The translations under genes and the position numbers were made by a program. The notes under the pieces are model-generated. The model saw nothing but the letters and a program-made list of their open reading frames with translations, was not told where the DNA came from and ran no database searches. 64,000 nt of DNA from Methanobrevibacter sp. V74 (lineage in GTDB: Archaea > Methanobacteriota > Methanobacteria > Methanobacteriales > Methanobacteriaceae), in contig NZ_CAUJAN010000001.1 of assembly GCF_963082495.1 (NCBI RefSeq), positions 487,701 through 551,700 of the forward strand. The letters are read 5' to 3'. Shown piece after piece: positions 17,633-26,209 of the stretch. The first letter of the stretch is position 1. The number at the start of each line of letters is the position of its first letter.

Positions 17633-18411
17633 CATTTTTCTAAAACAGCAATATAATCCATTTTTCTTCTTAAAAATGGTAACCAAGAAACTAACCTGAT
17701 TATTGGTTTATATTTATCCATTCCTTCAAACAAATTCACATCACGAATCCATTTAAAGTTAGAATTAATATTCAGCAATTCAGAACCTTCAGCAACACCC
17801 CACATATATTCAGAATCGGTTTGTTCAAATGATTTAGCCATGTTTTCAAGACAAACCGGAGGCATTATTTCAGCATATATTGTGCAATGTCTGAAATTGT
17901 CAGATATTATTTTTAACATATTTGAAATATCATTCTCTTGCAGATACATGGTTAGGCCTTCAATTATTATTAAAACATTGCCGCTTTCTATTCTAATATC
18001 ATTGGGCCAGCTAGGATCCATTGCAGAGTATGCAAGAGTTTTAACTCTTTCACTATCCCTTATATATTTAAGCCGTAAATTAGCTGAGTTTTCTAAATCA
18101 ATATTATACCATCTTATTAAACCGTTATCGATTCTATCGAATCTTGTATCCATTCCAGAGGCAATATTGATAATTGTTGAGTGTGGATGTGTTCCAATGT
18201 AGTCAGATACCATTTCATCAAGCAATATTGTTCTTGCTATTACGTCATATTTCATAAATCTGTCGTTGTCGGCCAGTGTAAAATCATAATCGATTTTTGA
18301 TACTACTTCTATTGCTTTTCTGTCGTAAAACTTATGGTTCTTTTCTTTTGAATGCTGTGCTTTTGCAAATAATGTTAAAAACATGGTTTTTTCTACGCCT
18401 TCTAAATTCAT
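17632..18411 (-). CDS. SAM-dependent methyltransferase, leucine carboxyl methyltransferase (LCM) family
   Basis: This 259-residue class I methyltransferase has an LCM-type (PpmA/TcmP-like) layout: NHKFYDRKAIEVVSKIDYDF near the N-terminus, the SAM motif IINIASGMDTRFDR, YNIDLEN as the acidic SAM-ribose loop, and VLIIIEGLTMYL. In bacteria such enzymes methylate small-molecule carboxyls or hydroxyls. AAGGAGGT precedes the ATG by six bases. An 18-bp near-palindrome, atttaggcatacctaaat, lies about 60 bp upstream and recurs before the unrelated methyltransferase at 46452. Shared metal-dependent control is therefore likely, and a part in metallophore or metal-cofactor chemistry is possible (inference). 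Confidence 0.8.
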   Translation of the reverse strand: MNLEGVEKTMFLTLFAKAQHSKEKNHKFYDRKAIEVVSKIDYDFTLADNDRFMKYDVIARTILLDEMVSDYIGTHPHSTIINIASGMDTRFDRIDNGLIRWYNIDLENSANLRLKYIRDSERVKTLAYSAMDPSWPNDIRIESGNVLIIIEGLTMYLQENDISNMLKIISDNFRHCTIYAEIMPPVCLENMAKSFEQTDSEYMWGVAEGSELLNINSNFKWIRDVNLFEGMDKYKPIIRLVSWLPFLRRKMDYIAVLEK

Positions 18412-18469
18412 AATTTTACCTCCTTGTTATTTTGGGTCATATAATAGTATATTTAAATACTATATAAAT

Positions 18470-18487
18470 ATTTAGGCATACCTAAAT
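18470..18487. promoter_or_regulatory. DtxR-like operator palindrome, site 1
   Basis: atttaggcatacctaaat differs from a perfect palindrome only at one central pair. The flanking TATA-like TTTATATA on the minus strand puts it at the promoter of the LCM methyltransferase gene. The form (TTTAGG...CCTAAA) resembles binding sites of DtxR/IdeR/MntR-type metal-dependent repressors. The perfect version is at 46418-46435. Confidence 0.6.
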
Positions 18488-18702
18488 TTTCATAATGCTT
18501 AGGACAATAAAATTACAATGGATATTCTTATCAGCAATATTAACAATTAATGTTTTAAAATACTGTCTCCAATTTAATAACACTGTTTTTTTTATAATCG
18601 CTTTAATAATTCTTTTTATAAAAATAAAATTAAAAATATATATAGTAAAAGGAAAATAAAAGTATATTACCAATAAAATTAAAAATATTTTAAGGTTAGA
18701 AA

Positions 18703-19548
18703 ATGAGGGATAATATAAAAATTTTAACTATACAGGACATATCTTGTTTTGGACAGTGCTCAATAACAGTTGCACTACCTATTGTTTCTGCTTTCGGAAT
18801 AGAAACTGCTATTCTTCCATCTGCAGTTTTATCTACACACACATCCGGTTTTACAGGATATACAGTTAGAGATTTAACAGAAGATCTCCCAAATATCAAA
18901 AAACATTGGGAAAGTGAAGGGATCTATTTTGATGCCATATACACAGGATTTATTGCATCAGCAGAACAATTAGATTATATTAAAGACATTATTGATTCTA
19001 GATTAAAACCTGACGGACTCGTGTTTGTTGATCCGGCTATGGCTGACCATGGTGAATTTTATAATGGTTTTGACCAAGATTTTGCAGATAAAATGGCTGA
19101 ACTTTGTAAATTAGGTGATTATATACTTCCAAACACTACTGAAGCCTGTTATATATTGCATAAACCTTGGAAAGAAGAATTTTCACATGATGAAATGTTG
19201 GAAATGGCAAATGAGCTTTCTGATTTTACAAAAAGACATGTTATTCTAAAAGGGGATACTCATAAAGAAGATGAACTAGGAATGGTTATCCTTGATAAAA
19301 AAGAACTTAGTTGTGAAATGGTGTATAATGAAAAAATAGATTATGTATCCCATGGAACTGGGGACGTATTCGCTTCATCTTTTGTAGGATCAACAATGAT
19401 AGGTAAATCTCCAGCTTCAGCAGCAAAAATAGCTGGTGAATTTACTAAACTATCTATTGAAAAAACAATAGGTGATGAAAATCATACCTATGGAGTTAAA
19501 TTTGAACAAGCAATTCCAAGGTTATATGAATTGTTAAAATCATTTTAG
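18703..19548 (+). CDS. Pyridoxal/pyridoxamine kinase (PdxY-like)
   Basis: This 281-residue ribokinase-superfamily enzyme has the pyridoxamine-kinase N-terminal pattern DISCFGQCSITVALP and THTSGFTGYTVRDL. It also has NTTEACYIL and the catalytic anion-hole motif HGTGDVFAS. It would phosphorylate pyridoxal or pyridoxamine with ATP in a vitamin B6 salvage route. The N-terminal sequence is close to what is common in Firmicutes and other gut bacteria, so transfer is plausible but untested. The start is an ATG preceded by TTAGAAA, with no strong ribosome binding site. A strong hairpin follows the stop. Confidence 0.82.
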   Translation: MRDNIKILTIQDISCFGQCSITVALPIVSAFGIETAILPSAVLSTHTSGFTGYTVRDLTEDLPNIKKHWESEGIYFDAIYTGFIASAEQLDYIKDIIDSRLKPDGLVFVDPAMADHGEFYNGFDQDFADKMAELCKLGDYILPNTTEACYILHKPWKEEFSHDEMLEMANELSDFTKRHVILKGDTHKEDELGMVILDKKELSCEMVYNEKIDYVSHGTGDVFASSFVGSTMIGKSPASAAKIAGEFTKLSIEKTIGDENHTYGVKFEQAIPRLYELLKSF

Positions 19549-19577
19549 AATTGTTTAATTATAAAAATAGCAATTAA

Positions 19578-19606
19578 ATCTCTAATTAACTATTAGAGAT
19601 TAAATT
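19578..19606 (+). terminator. Hairpin after pyridoxamine kinase
   Basis: AATCTCTAAT at 19578-19587 pairs with ATTAGAGATT at 19592-19601, a perfect 10-bp stem, followed by a T-rich run. Confidence 0.7.
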
Positions 19607-19753
19607 TTTATAATTCACGCTAAAAAAGAGTTATTTCAGCATCACTAAACAGGAAAATTTGAATTAAAGTCTGTTAATTCGGCTCCAATAAAAAATAATT
19701 TTTTTAACTATAAAATTAAATATAATATTAATACAATTTAAGGTTTTGATATT

Positions 19754-20569
19754 ATGAATATTTTAATATCTAATGATGATGGTATTTTCGCACCAGGGAT
19801 ACTGGCTGCAAAGCAAGCTGTTGAAGATATAGCCAATGTTGTGGTTGTAGCTCCCGATAAAAATAACAGCAGTGTCGGTCGTCGTCTAACATTATTTAAA
19901 CATTTAAAAATTAATTCCTGCAAACTTGATGATGGTAGTTTGGCTTATTCTGTTTCAGGTAGTCCCGCTGATTGTGTTATTGTTGGTTCAGATTATGTAA
20001 TGAACGAAAAGCCTGATTTGGTTATAACGGGAATTAATGCTGGAATTAATATAAGTTGCGATATTACTTCATCAGGTACAGTTTGCGCTGCTTTAGAAGC
20101 AGTTAGTTTAGGCATTCCTGCAATTGCAACTTCATTATTCATAGATCCTAAAACATCATATAAGAAAGATATGAATGGTGAATGGTATGTGGATTATGAT
20201 TTTACTTTAGCAAAGAAAGTTCTCCATGATTTAGTTTTAAAAATAATTAATGACGGATTTCCAAAAGAAGTTGATTTGTTTAACTTAAATGTGCCAACAA
20301 ATTATGAATCGGAAAGTGTTAAAATTACACATTTAGCTCCTAAAATGCTTAATAAAAATGTTATAGATAATAATGATAAGGAAAAAGCGGAAATATTTAA
20401 TTATCCATTGGAAGAGAATCAAAAAAACGACGATTTAATCATGATTACTTCTGGTCTTGTTAAAGAATATGATGAAAATAGTGATGGGTATGCATTAATA
20501 GTTGAAAAAAGACCAAGTTTGACTCCCCTTAATGTTAATATGACTTATCAAGATTTAAAAGATTGGTAA
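19754..20569 (+). CDS. surE: 5'/3'-nucleotidase SurE
   Basis: The 271-residue protein carries the SurE signatures: ISNDDGIFAPGI with the metal-binding Asp8 and Asp9, APDKNNSSVGR, SGSPADCV, TGINAGINISCD and SSGTVCAALEA. SurE enzymes dephosphorylate nucleoside monophosphates and some polyphosphates, with a divalent metal. The start ATG follows a weak AAGGTTT ribosome site. It is a single gene; the next 500 bp are non-coding. Confidence 0.92.
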   Translation: MNILISNDDGIFAPGILAAKQAVEDIANVVVVAPDKNNSSVGRRLTLFKHLKINSCKLDDGSLAYSVSGSPADCVIVGSDYVMNEKPDLVITGINAGINISCDITSSGTVCAALEAVSLGIPAIATSLFIDPKTSYKKDMNGEWYVDYDFTLAKKVLHDLVLKIINDGFPKEVDLFNLNVPTNYESESVKITHLAPKMLNKNVIDNNDKEKAEIFNYPLEENQKNDDLIMITSGLVKEYDENSDGYALIVEKRPSLTPLNVNMTYQDLKDW

Positions 20570-21082
20570 ATAATTAAATTTATGGGATTTTAACACAAAT
20601 ATTCTATTTATAAAACTTTCAACACAAATGCTATTGAAAATTGCATTTCATAAATCAATTTACAGACAAAAATATAATAAATATAAACAATAAAATCGAA
20701 AAAAACCTTCTTGAAAAACCTACCGAAACCATTAAGAAATTATTTCTTTGTCTATGGATTCTGGATTGGCGTGTTATAGACTCCTAGATCTCATTAGTAG
20801 TTGACAGTTCCAATCATTCCGGTATCTGTCTAAATCATCATCAATTATTCCATAAAATTATATTGTGTGTGGCATTCCTTAGACGCTATGAAAAAATAGC
20901 CAATGAAAATCAAACTAAAGAAATTGACAGATGAAATTCAACTAAAAGAAGAGATTATAAAAATTCAGATTTTTAAAAAGAGAGATAATAACAGTTCAGC
21001 TGGCATGTTAAACATGAATGGCGTTGGCGGATTTTTTTTAATTTTCCTCCCATATTGAATCATTAGAAAATTAAATTTAGAT
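20570..21082. other. Intergenic region, no supported gene
   Basis: Five hundred bases with only short, interrupted open frames in all six readings. The composition is gene-like in places (about 20890-20960), which may be the remains of a decayed gene, but I cannot name it. Confidence 0.3.
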
Positions 21083-21255
21083 GGCTCTTTCAAAAACTTG
21101 TGTGATAACTAATTTTTTCGATTAATCTATTCATTAAATTTTTCAAAATAATGGATTAATTAGCGTTAAATTATAAAAATAACTCCAAATATTAAGAAAA
21201 AATTTTTAATAAAAAACTTGCAGATATTTAAATCACCTAAGTTTTTGAAATAGCC
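21083..21255. mobile_element. ISL3-derived MITE, about 173 bp
   Basis: The left end GGCTCTTTCAAAAACTTGTG matches the inverted repeat of the ISL3-family element at 33456-34828. The right end, read inverted, is GGCTATTTCAAAAACTTAGG. There is no coding capacity between them, so this looks like a non-autonomous derivative. The flanks ATTTAGAT and ATTCTTAG resemble each other but are not an exact 8-bp duplication. Confidence 0.6.
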
Positions 21256-21340
21256 ATTCTTAGATAGATATCTATAATAATTAAAAAACAGTTAAATATG
21301 ATAGAAAAGATATTTAACAATAAATTATCAAGTGATTAAA

Positions 21341-21748
21341 ATGGAAATTTTTATTTGGATAATCTTAGCTATTGTATTTTTTTCATTGGAAATGCTCACA
21401 GGCAGTTTTATTTTATTGTGGTTTGGTGTAAGTTCTTTAATTGCGGCTATATTGAATTATTTGCATTTTGATTTTTATACTCAATTTGGAGCTTTTTTAA
21501 TTGTGTCAATAATTTTACTAGCTTATACTAAAAAATTCTCAATTAAAGTTACACCTGAAACTAATAAAAAGACAACCGCTGAGCGATTAATAGGAAAAGA
21601 AGCTAAAGTTATCCGTAAAATTGATGATGAAAACATTATTGTAAAAGTAAGTGGAGAAGAATGGTCTGCTTATGCAAAAAATAATGTGAATATTGGAGAT
21701 ATTGTTAAAGTGTGCGGAATAGAAAGTATTAAACTAATTGTAGAATAG
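21341..21748 (+). CDS. NfeD-like membrane protein
   Basis: This 135-residue protein has two or three hydrophobic segments at the start (IFIWIILAIVFFSLEML, WFGVSSLIAAI, FGAFLIVSIILLAY). A C-terminal OB-fold follows (IGKEAKVIRKIDDENIIVKV, EEWSAYA, IGDIVKV) and is typical of short NfeD proteins. The ATG at 21341 is preferred over the GTG at 21332, because the GTGATT ahead of it serves as ribosome site. NfeD proteins accompany SPFH/stomatin proteins, and the next gene is a broken SPFH gene 12 bases downstream, which supports the call. Confidence 0.85.
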   Translation: MEIFIWIILAIVFFSLEMLTGSFILLWFGVSSLIAAILNYLHFDFYTQFGAFLIVSIILLAYTKKFSIKVTPETNKKTTAERLIGKEAKVIRKIDDENIIVKVSGEEWSAYAKNNVNIGDIVKVCGIESIKLIVE

Positions 21749-21760
21749 AAGTGATTTAAA

Positions 21761-22664
21761 ATGTTTTTAGAAATAATTAATTATAATTATAATTTTAGTT
21801 ATTATAGGTCTTAGATACATTAAAATTCTCAGACCCTATGAAAAAGGTGTTGTTGAAAGACTTGGAAAATATAATAGAACAGTTTCAAGTGGTGTGGTTG
21901 TATTAATTCCATTTTTTGAAAATTTAGAAAAGGTAGATTTAAGGGAACAAGTAGTTGATGTTCCTCCTCAGGAAGTAATTACAAAGGACAATACAGTAGT
22001 TGTTGTTGATTGTGTAATTTTTTATGAAGTTGTAGATGCATTTAATGCCAAATATAATGTAGTTAATTTTTACCAAGCTATTACAAAACTTGCACAAACA
22101 AATTTAAGAAACATAATCGGAGATTTAGAACTCGATGAAACATTAACTTCCCGTGAAATGATTAATGCGGAATTACGTGATGTATTAGATGAAGCTACAG
22201 ATAAATGGGGAAGTAAAGTAGTGTAGAAATACAAAAAATCGAACCTCCACAAGACATTGTAGAAGCAATGAGTAAACAAATGAAAAGCAGAAAGAATGAA
22301 AAGAGCATCAATTCTCGAAGCTGAAGGTTACAAACAGTCCGAAATTAAAAAATCTGAAGGAGATAAACAAGCCGCTATTTTAGAAGCAGAAGGTAAAGCA
22401 GAATCTATTAAAAAAATGGCTGAAGCAGATAAACAAGCTTCAATTTTAAGAGCAGAAGGTGAATCTCTAGCTATTGAAAAAGTATATGCTGCAATTCATG
22501 AAGGAAATCCTGATGATGGCCTTATAGCTATCAAATACTTGGAATCTTTAGAAAAGATTGCTAATGGAAAAGCTTCAAAAGTATTTTTACCATTTGAATC
22601 AAGTGGTGTTTTATCTTCAGTTGCAGGCATAGCTGAACTATTTAAAGATAATAAAGAGGAATAA
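21761..22664 (+). pseudogene. SPFH/stomatin-like protein (QmcA type), frameshifted
   Basis: The reading frames together give a full stomatin-like protein: a membrane segment, [54 protein letters not shown], then after two frame changes (near 22222 and 22287) RASILEAEGYKQSEIKKSEG and a coiled coil, ending LFKDNKEE. A further frame break lies in the membrane segment around 21785-21805. Three single-base faults in a conserved gene could be true decay or sequence errors. SPFH proteins organise membrane microdomains and pair with NfeD, encoded just upstream. Confidence 0.8.
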
Positions 22665-22840
22665 CTTTTATTCTCACATTTTTATTTTTTTCATTTATAC
22701 ATTAATCACCAAATTATCAAAGACATTAAATCACATGTTAGTTATGTATAAGTTATTTTAACTAAAATTTAAGTTATATGCATAAACAATCCCTAAATTT
22801 AAATCGTATTTTTGAAATACTAAAAAAATAAAAAAAATAA

Positions 22841-22863
22841 TATCTAATGAGCAACATTAGATA
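22841..22863 (-). terminator. Hairpin terminator for the minus-strand gene at 22877
   Basis: TATCTAATG pairs with CATTAGATA; on the minus strand it is followed by a long T-rich run. It lies 14 bases beyond the stop of the gene at 22877-23353. Confidence 0.75.
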
Positions 22864-22876
22864 AAAATTAAACAGA

Positions 22877-23353
22877 TTAAATTACTACATCTTTAAAAAT
22901 AGAACCGTCAGTAGATGTAATTATAACTAATTTTCCATCCCTTGCATAATTAAACATGTAAATGTTTGAATTTTCAAGCAAATAACCAGTTTGACCATTG
23001 TATGTAGTTTTATTTCCACCTAAATATCCTGCAAACTCATCATCAACTTTTTGTCCATCATACAAAGCTACAATAATGGAAATAACATCATTATCATCAT
23101 TTGTAAAAGTTTTTCCATTTGATGTGTATGTAATGCCGGCACTGCTGTTAGTTTGATTGTTTATTGCTAATTTTTCATTTTCAGTATAACCTGCGGGAAT
23201 TTGAAAATCAACACCATCAATAGTAACATTTTGAGCTTCTGAAGAATTATCTCCACCAAATAAAGAACCAAAGTCAAATGCAGAAGCTGAACCTAATACA
23301 ATTATAGCCATCAAAAATATTGATAACAAGAACAAAATATATCTCTTCTTCAT
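22877..23353 (-). CDS. Secreted small protein of unknown function
   Basis: The ATG at 23353 (MKKRYILFLLSIFLMAI) follows AGGAGGT by five bases and is preferred over an upstream in-frame start at 23371. A signal peptide ends near GSASA, followed by about 130 residues including TIDGVDFQIPAGYTENEKL and FAGYLGGNKTTYNGQTGYLL. This looks like a small secreted domain seen in Methanobrevibacter species, but I do not know its function. A hairpin terminator follows, so the gene is monocistronic. Confidence 0.75.
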   Translation of the reverse strand: MKKRYILFLLSIFLMAIIVLGSASAFDFGSLFGGDNSSEAQNVTIDGVDFQIPAGYTENEKLAINNQTNSSAGITYTSNGKTFTNDDNDVISIIVALYDGQKVDDEFAGYLGGNKTTYNGQTGYLLENSNIYMFNYARDGKLVIITSTDGSIFKDVVI

Positions 23354-23530
23354 TTTAATACCTCCTAGCATATGCTAATAATTTTGTTAGTATTTATAAA
23401 TAAAGATATATGATTTAGGTCTGTCAAATTAATTATCAGTATTTTTGTTCAATTATACTATACGCTTTGATTATATTGCATAAAAATTTAATTTTTCTTA
23501 TCTAATAGCTGCATTTTTTTATTTTTAACT

Positions 23531-23639
23531 GGGTGTCCGCCAAAAGCAAATTCATCTAGGCAACATTTTCTTTATTTTTTACAATTGAAGCATTATTTGT
23601 GTTTGTCAAAAATTAATTTTTGAGTTTTGGCGGACACTC
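23531..23639. mobile_element. MITE-like element, copy 2 (109 bp)
   Basis: The ends are GGGTGTCCGCCAAAA and, inverted, GAGTGTCCGCCAAAA. The flanks are AACT on both sides, a possible 4-bp target duplication. The interior is non-coding and AT-rich. The other copy is at 2311-2417. Confidence 0.75.
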
Positions 23640-23899
23640 AACTATTTTTTAATTATTCAGGTTAATTCAATTTCTGAATAAACAATCATTATATACTTTA
23701 TTAAAAATTTCTCTTTTAATAATAATTTTATTTATGAATTATCATATGTGAAAATTTAGACAATATAAGTAAAGAAAAGTATTAATAAAATACTGAATAA
23801 AAAAAGCATTATGAGATTATCAAATTGAAAATTAAGAAATTAAATCGAATATACAATTAATCAGATGTAATAAAATAAAAAAAATAAAATTTTTAAATT

Positions 23900-24367
23900 T
23901 TATTTTTCACGTTTAAATATGATGGAACCTGTAACCATGAAAACAGTTAATAAAAGTAGTAACGGATTACCAGTTTGATGTAAAGCAGTTTCTTTTACAT
24001 TTTGCGCATTATCTGTAGAAGGATTATTACTTGCACCTTTATCAGATGAATTTGCACCGAGTAAATCGTCATTTACACTGCTGACATTATCACTACCTTC
24101 TTCATCGTCATCAATAAAGTCTTCAAATTCAGTTTCATTTTCATCTGTGGAATTATTTTCATCGGTTTCATTATCGTCATTTGTTGTATTGGCATTATCA
24201 GAACTTGTATTATTTTCTGGAATTGTTAAATTATCAAAAGATTTTGCAGAAACATCATTATCATATTGCATGATGCTATGGGAATCTATTGCACTAACCA
24301 TACTAATTGAAATGAGGGATAACATAACTATTAATAAAAATCCCACAATTTTTGTGTGTTTTTTAAT
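23900..24367 (-). CDS. Acidic surface protein with TGNP-type C-terminal anchor, ATT start
   Basis: The frame is open from 24415, but the only good ribosome site is GGTGA, four bases before an ATT codon at 24365-24367. Starting there gives KKHTKIVGFLLIVMLSLISI, a normal signal peptide, whereas the upstream ATG adds 16 odd residues. The mature part is short and very acidic (DDNETDENNSTDENETEFED). It ends with HQTGNPLLLLLTVFMVTG and a basic tail FKREK, a membrane anchor of the same form as in the giant adhesin ending at 40723. Cell-wall or membrane attachment is inferred; the function is unknown. Confidence 0.7.
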   Translation of the reverse strand: MKKHTKIVGFLLIVMLSLISISMVSAIDSHSIMQYDNDVSAKSFDNLTIPENNTSSDNANTTNDDNETDENNSTDENETEFEDFIDDDEEGSDNVSSVNDDLLGANSSDKGASNNPSTDNAQNVKETALHQTGNPLLLLLTVFMVTGSIIFKREK

Positions 24368-24424
24368 ATTTTCACCTTTTATTTTTTTTTTTATTAAATT
24401 GACATTATTTGGCATAACTTGCCG

Positions 24425-25017
24425 AAATAATACCTACTTTTTTGTTTAATATTTTTAACTATAAATATTTTTTTAATATAAATCAAATTAATTTTATAAA
24501 AATGTTAATTTTAAATATGGATGTGAGTTTATTTATTTCATCACCGATTTTAGTTTCAGATGTTGCAAATACAATTTTACCATTGGATTAAGAGTTAACA
24601 CTTTAATAAAATCCATGGTACTTTCTATAGTATTGATGATGATACGTATGTGAACAGATTGATTTATAGAAGCCAGGTTGTGGTTGTTATGCTTTGAAAG
24701 GACAAATACTTTGTTCATGGCTGAAAAAAATTCAGTGAAAGAACATGAAGATTCTTATGGCAGGCATCGAAAATTACATGACATAAGAATTCTACTCAAA
24801 GACGTATACAACAATTATCCAAGAACTAAAAAATTCCGAGATATAAAATCTTGTATCTAATTTTTTACTAAACAAATAATTATCATGCTTCTTTTTTATC
24901 TATATTCTGTTTAATTAAAGTTTATAAAAAGGTTTAAATACATAATTAACAAAACCATATTTATACATCAATATAATTTTATAAATTTTTCAAATAAAAT
25001 ATAGGAGGAAATGTGAA
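24425..25017. other. Intergenic region with a possible decayed gene
   Basis: The first part holds the promoter of the minus-strand surface protein. Between about 24660 and 24860 there is a 60-codon open frame (MWLLCFERTNTLFMAEKNSV and on) without a ribosome site that may be a relic; I cannot name it. The right end has AGGAGG at 25002-25007, the ribosome site of the next gene. Confidence 0.3.
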
Positions 25018-25827
25018 ATGAGCATAATTGATTACTTTGCCAGGAATATCGTGCCTAAAATGTATCGTGGAAAAGGTGCTTTCCATCCTGCAGCTACAGG
25101 CGTGCTTGATTTTGGTGTAAAATGTATTCGCGAATATGATGTTAATATTTTTTTTATTCAAGAAGACCGACATCTTATAGCTATTGATGCAGGTTATAGG
25201 AATTATAGTAAGATTATGGAGAAATGCAATAGGATAGGCATTAATCCTGCTAATGTAACAGAGTTGTTTTTGACACATGTTGATCCAGATCATGCCGGCG
25301 GTCTTGATTGTCGATACGATTCCCCATTTAAAAACGCAAAAATATATCTTGGAAAACTGGAGGAAAATTATCTTACAAATACTTGGCATCGCAAGAAAAT
25401 AGGGCCAATCGGATTAAAAAACCCTGTTAAGATTCAAAATAATTATCGTCTTCTTGAAGATGGTGAATCTGTAATGCTTGATGATTTGAAAATTACATCG
25501 CTGCTGGTGCCAGGACATACTTTGGGACATAGCGCTTACATTATTAATGACAATCTTCTATTTACCGGAGACTCCCTTGCCCTTAACGATACTGGAGGAT
25601 ACTGCTTCTTTGACATTTTTAATCTAGACAGTGATTTAAACAAAAAATCCCTTGAAATTCTAAAAGAGCGAATTAATGACTATGATATAAAAGCTGTTTT
25701 TACCTCCCATAATGGATGGACAAAAAATGTACAGCATGCATTTGCCCATATAGATACCATACCTACCCTTTCAAAAGAATATCCTTTTGATAAGACCGCA
25801 CCATATGATTGCTTTGAAAATCCATAA
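25018..25827 (+). CDS. MBL-fold metallo-hydrolase
   Basis: This 269-residue protein has the metallo-beta-lactamase fold: THVDPDHAGG (His87, Asp89, Asp91, His92), VPGHTLGHS (His167), FTGDSL (Asp185) and a late TSHNGW. The canonical HxHxDH motif has Asp89 in place of the second His, a variation seen in other MBL branches such as flavodiiron proteins, so metal binding may differ from hydrolytic members. The substrate is unknown. The ATG follows AGGAGG; the GTG six bases earlier is followed at once by a stop in its own frame, so the ATG is right. Confidence 0.85.
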   Translation: MSIIDYFARNIVPKMYRGKGAFHPAATGVLDFGVKCIREYDVNIFFIQEDRHLIAIDAGYRNYSKIMEKCNRIGINPANVTELFLTHVDPDHAGGLDCRYDSPFKNAKIYLGKLEENYLTNTWHRKKIGPIGLKNPVKIQNNYRLLEDGESVMLDDLKITSLLVPGHTLGHSAYIINDNLLFTGDSLALNDTGGYCFFDIFNLDSDLNKKSLEILKERINDYDIKAVFTSHNGWTKNVQHAFAHIDTIPTLSKEYPFDKTAPYDCFENP

Positions 25828-26209
25828 GCAAAGTTGGAATTGTTGAAAATTTATTTTTATAATTAAGGATAATTTTAATCAATTAGTTTAGATAGATTTA
25901 TTACTTTTTTAATTTGTAATACCTTCATTTTTATTAAAAAATAGCTAATTTCAGTTGATTTAAGTTAAAAATAAAGCTTTTTGTTTGATTGAATATAGTA
26001 ATACATTTATAAAATTATTGAACATAATCTCGGAAAAATCAACTTAATTTTGTAATGTTACAAGAATTATTTTCCAGTATTACTTTTTTTAAAAAAACTA
26101 TGAAAACAGTAATAAGATAATTTTATATCATTATTACTACTGAAAGAAACATAGGCTTGTTTAATTAACTTGTCTATTTTTTATAATTTATTATAGGAGG
26201 AACAAATAA
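25828..26209. other. Intergenic region before the FmdE-domain gene
   Basis: About 380 bases, AT-rich, without open frames worth calling. The right end carries ATAGGAGG (26192-26199), the ribosome site for 26210. A TATA-like TTTATAATTTATTA is close by. Confidence 0.35.
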
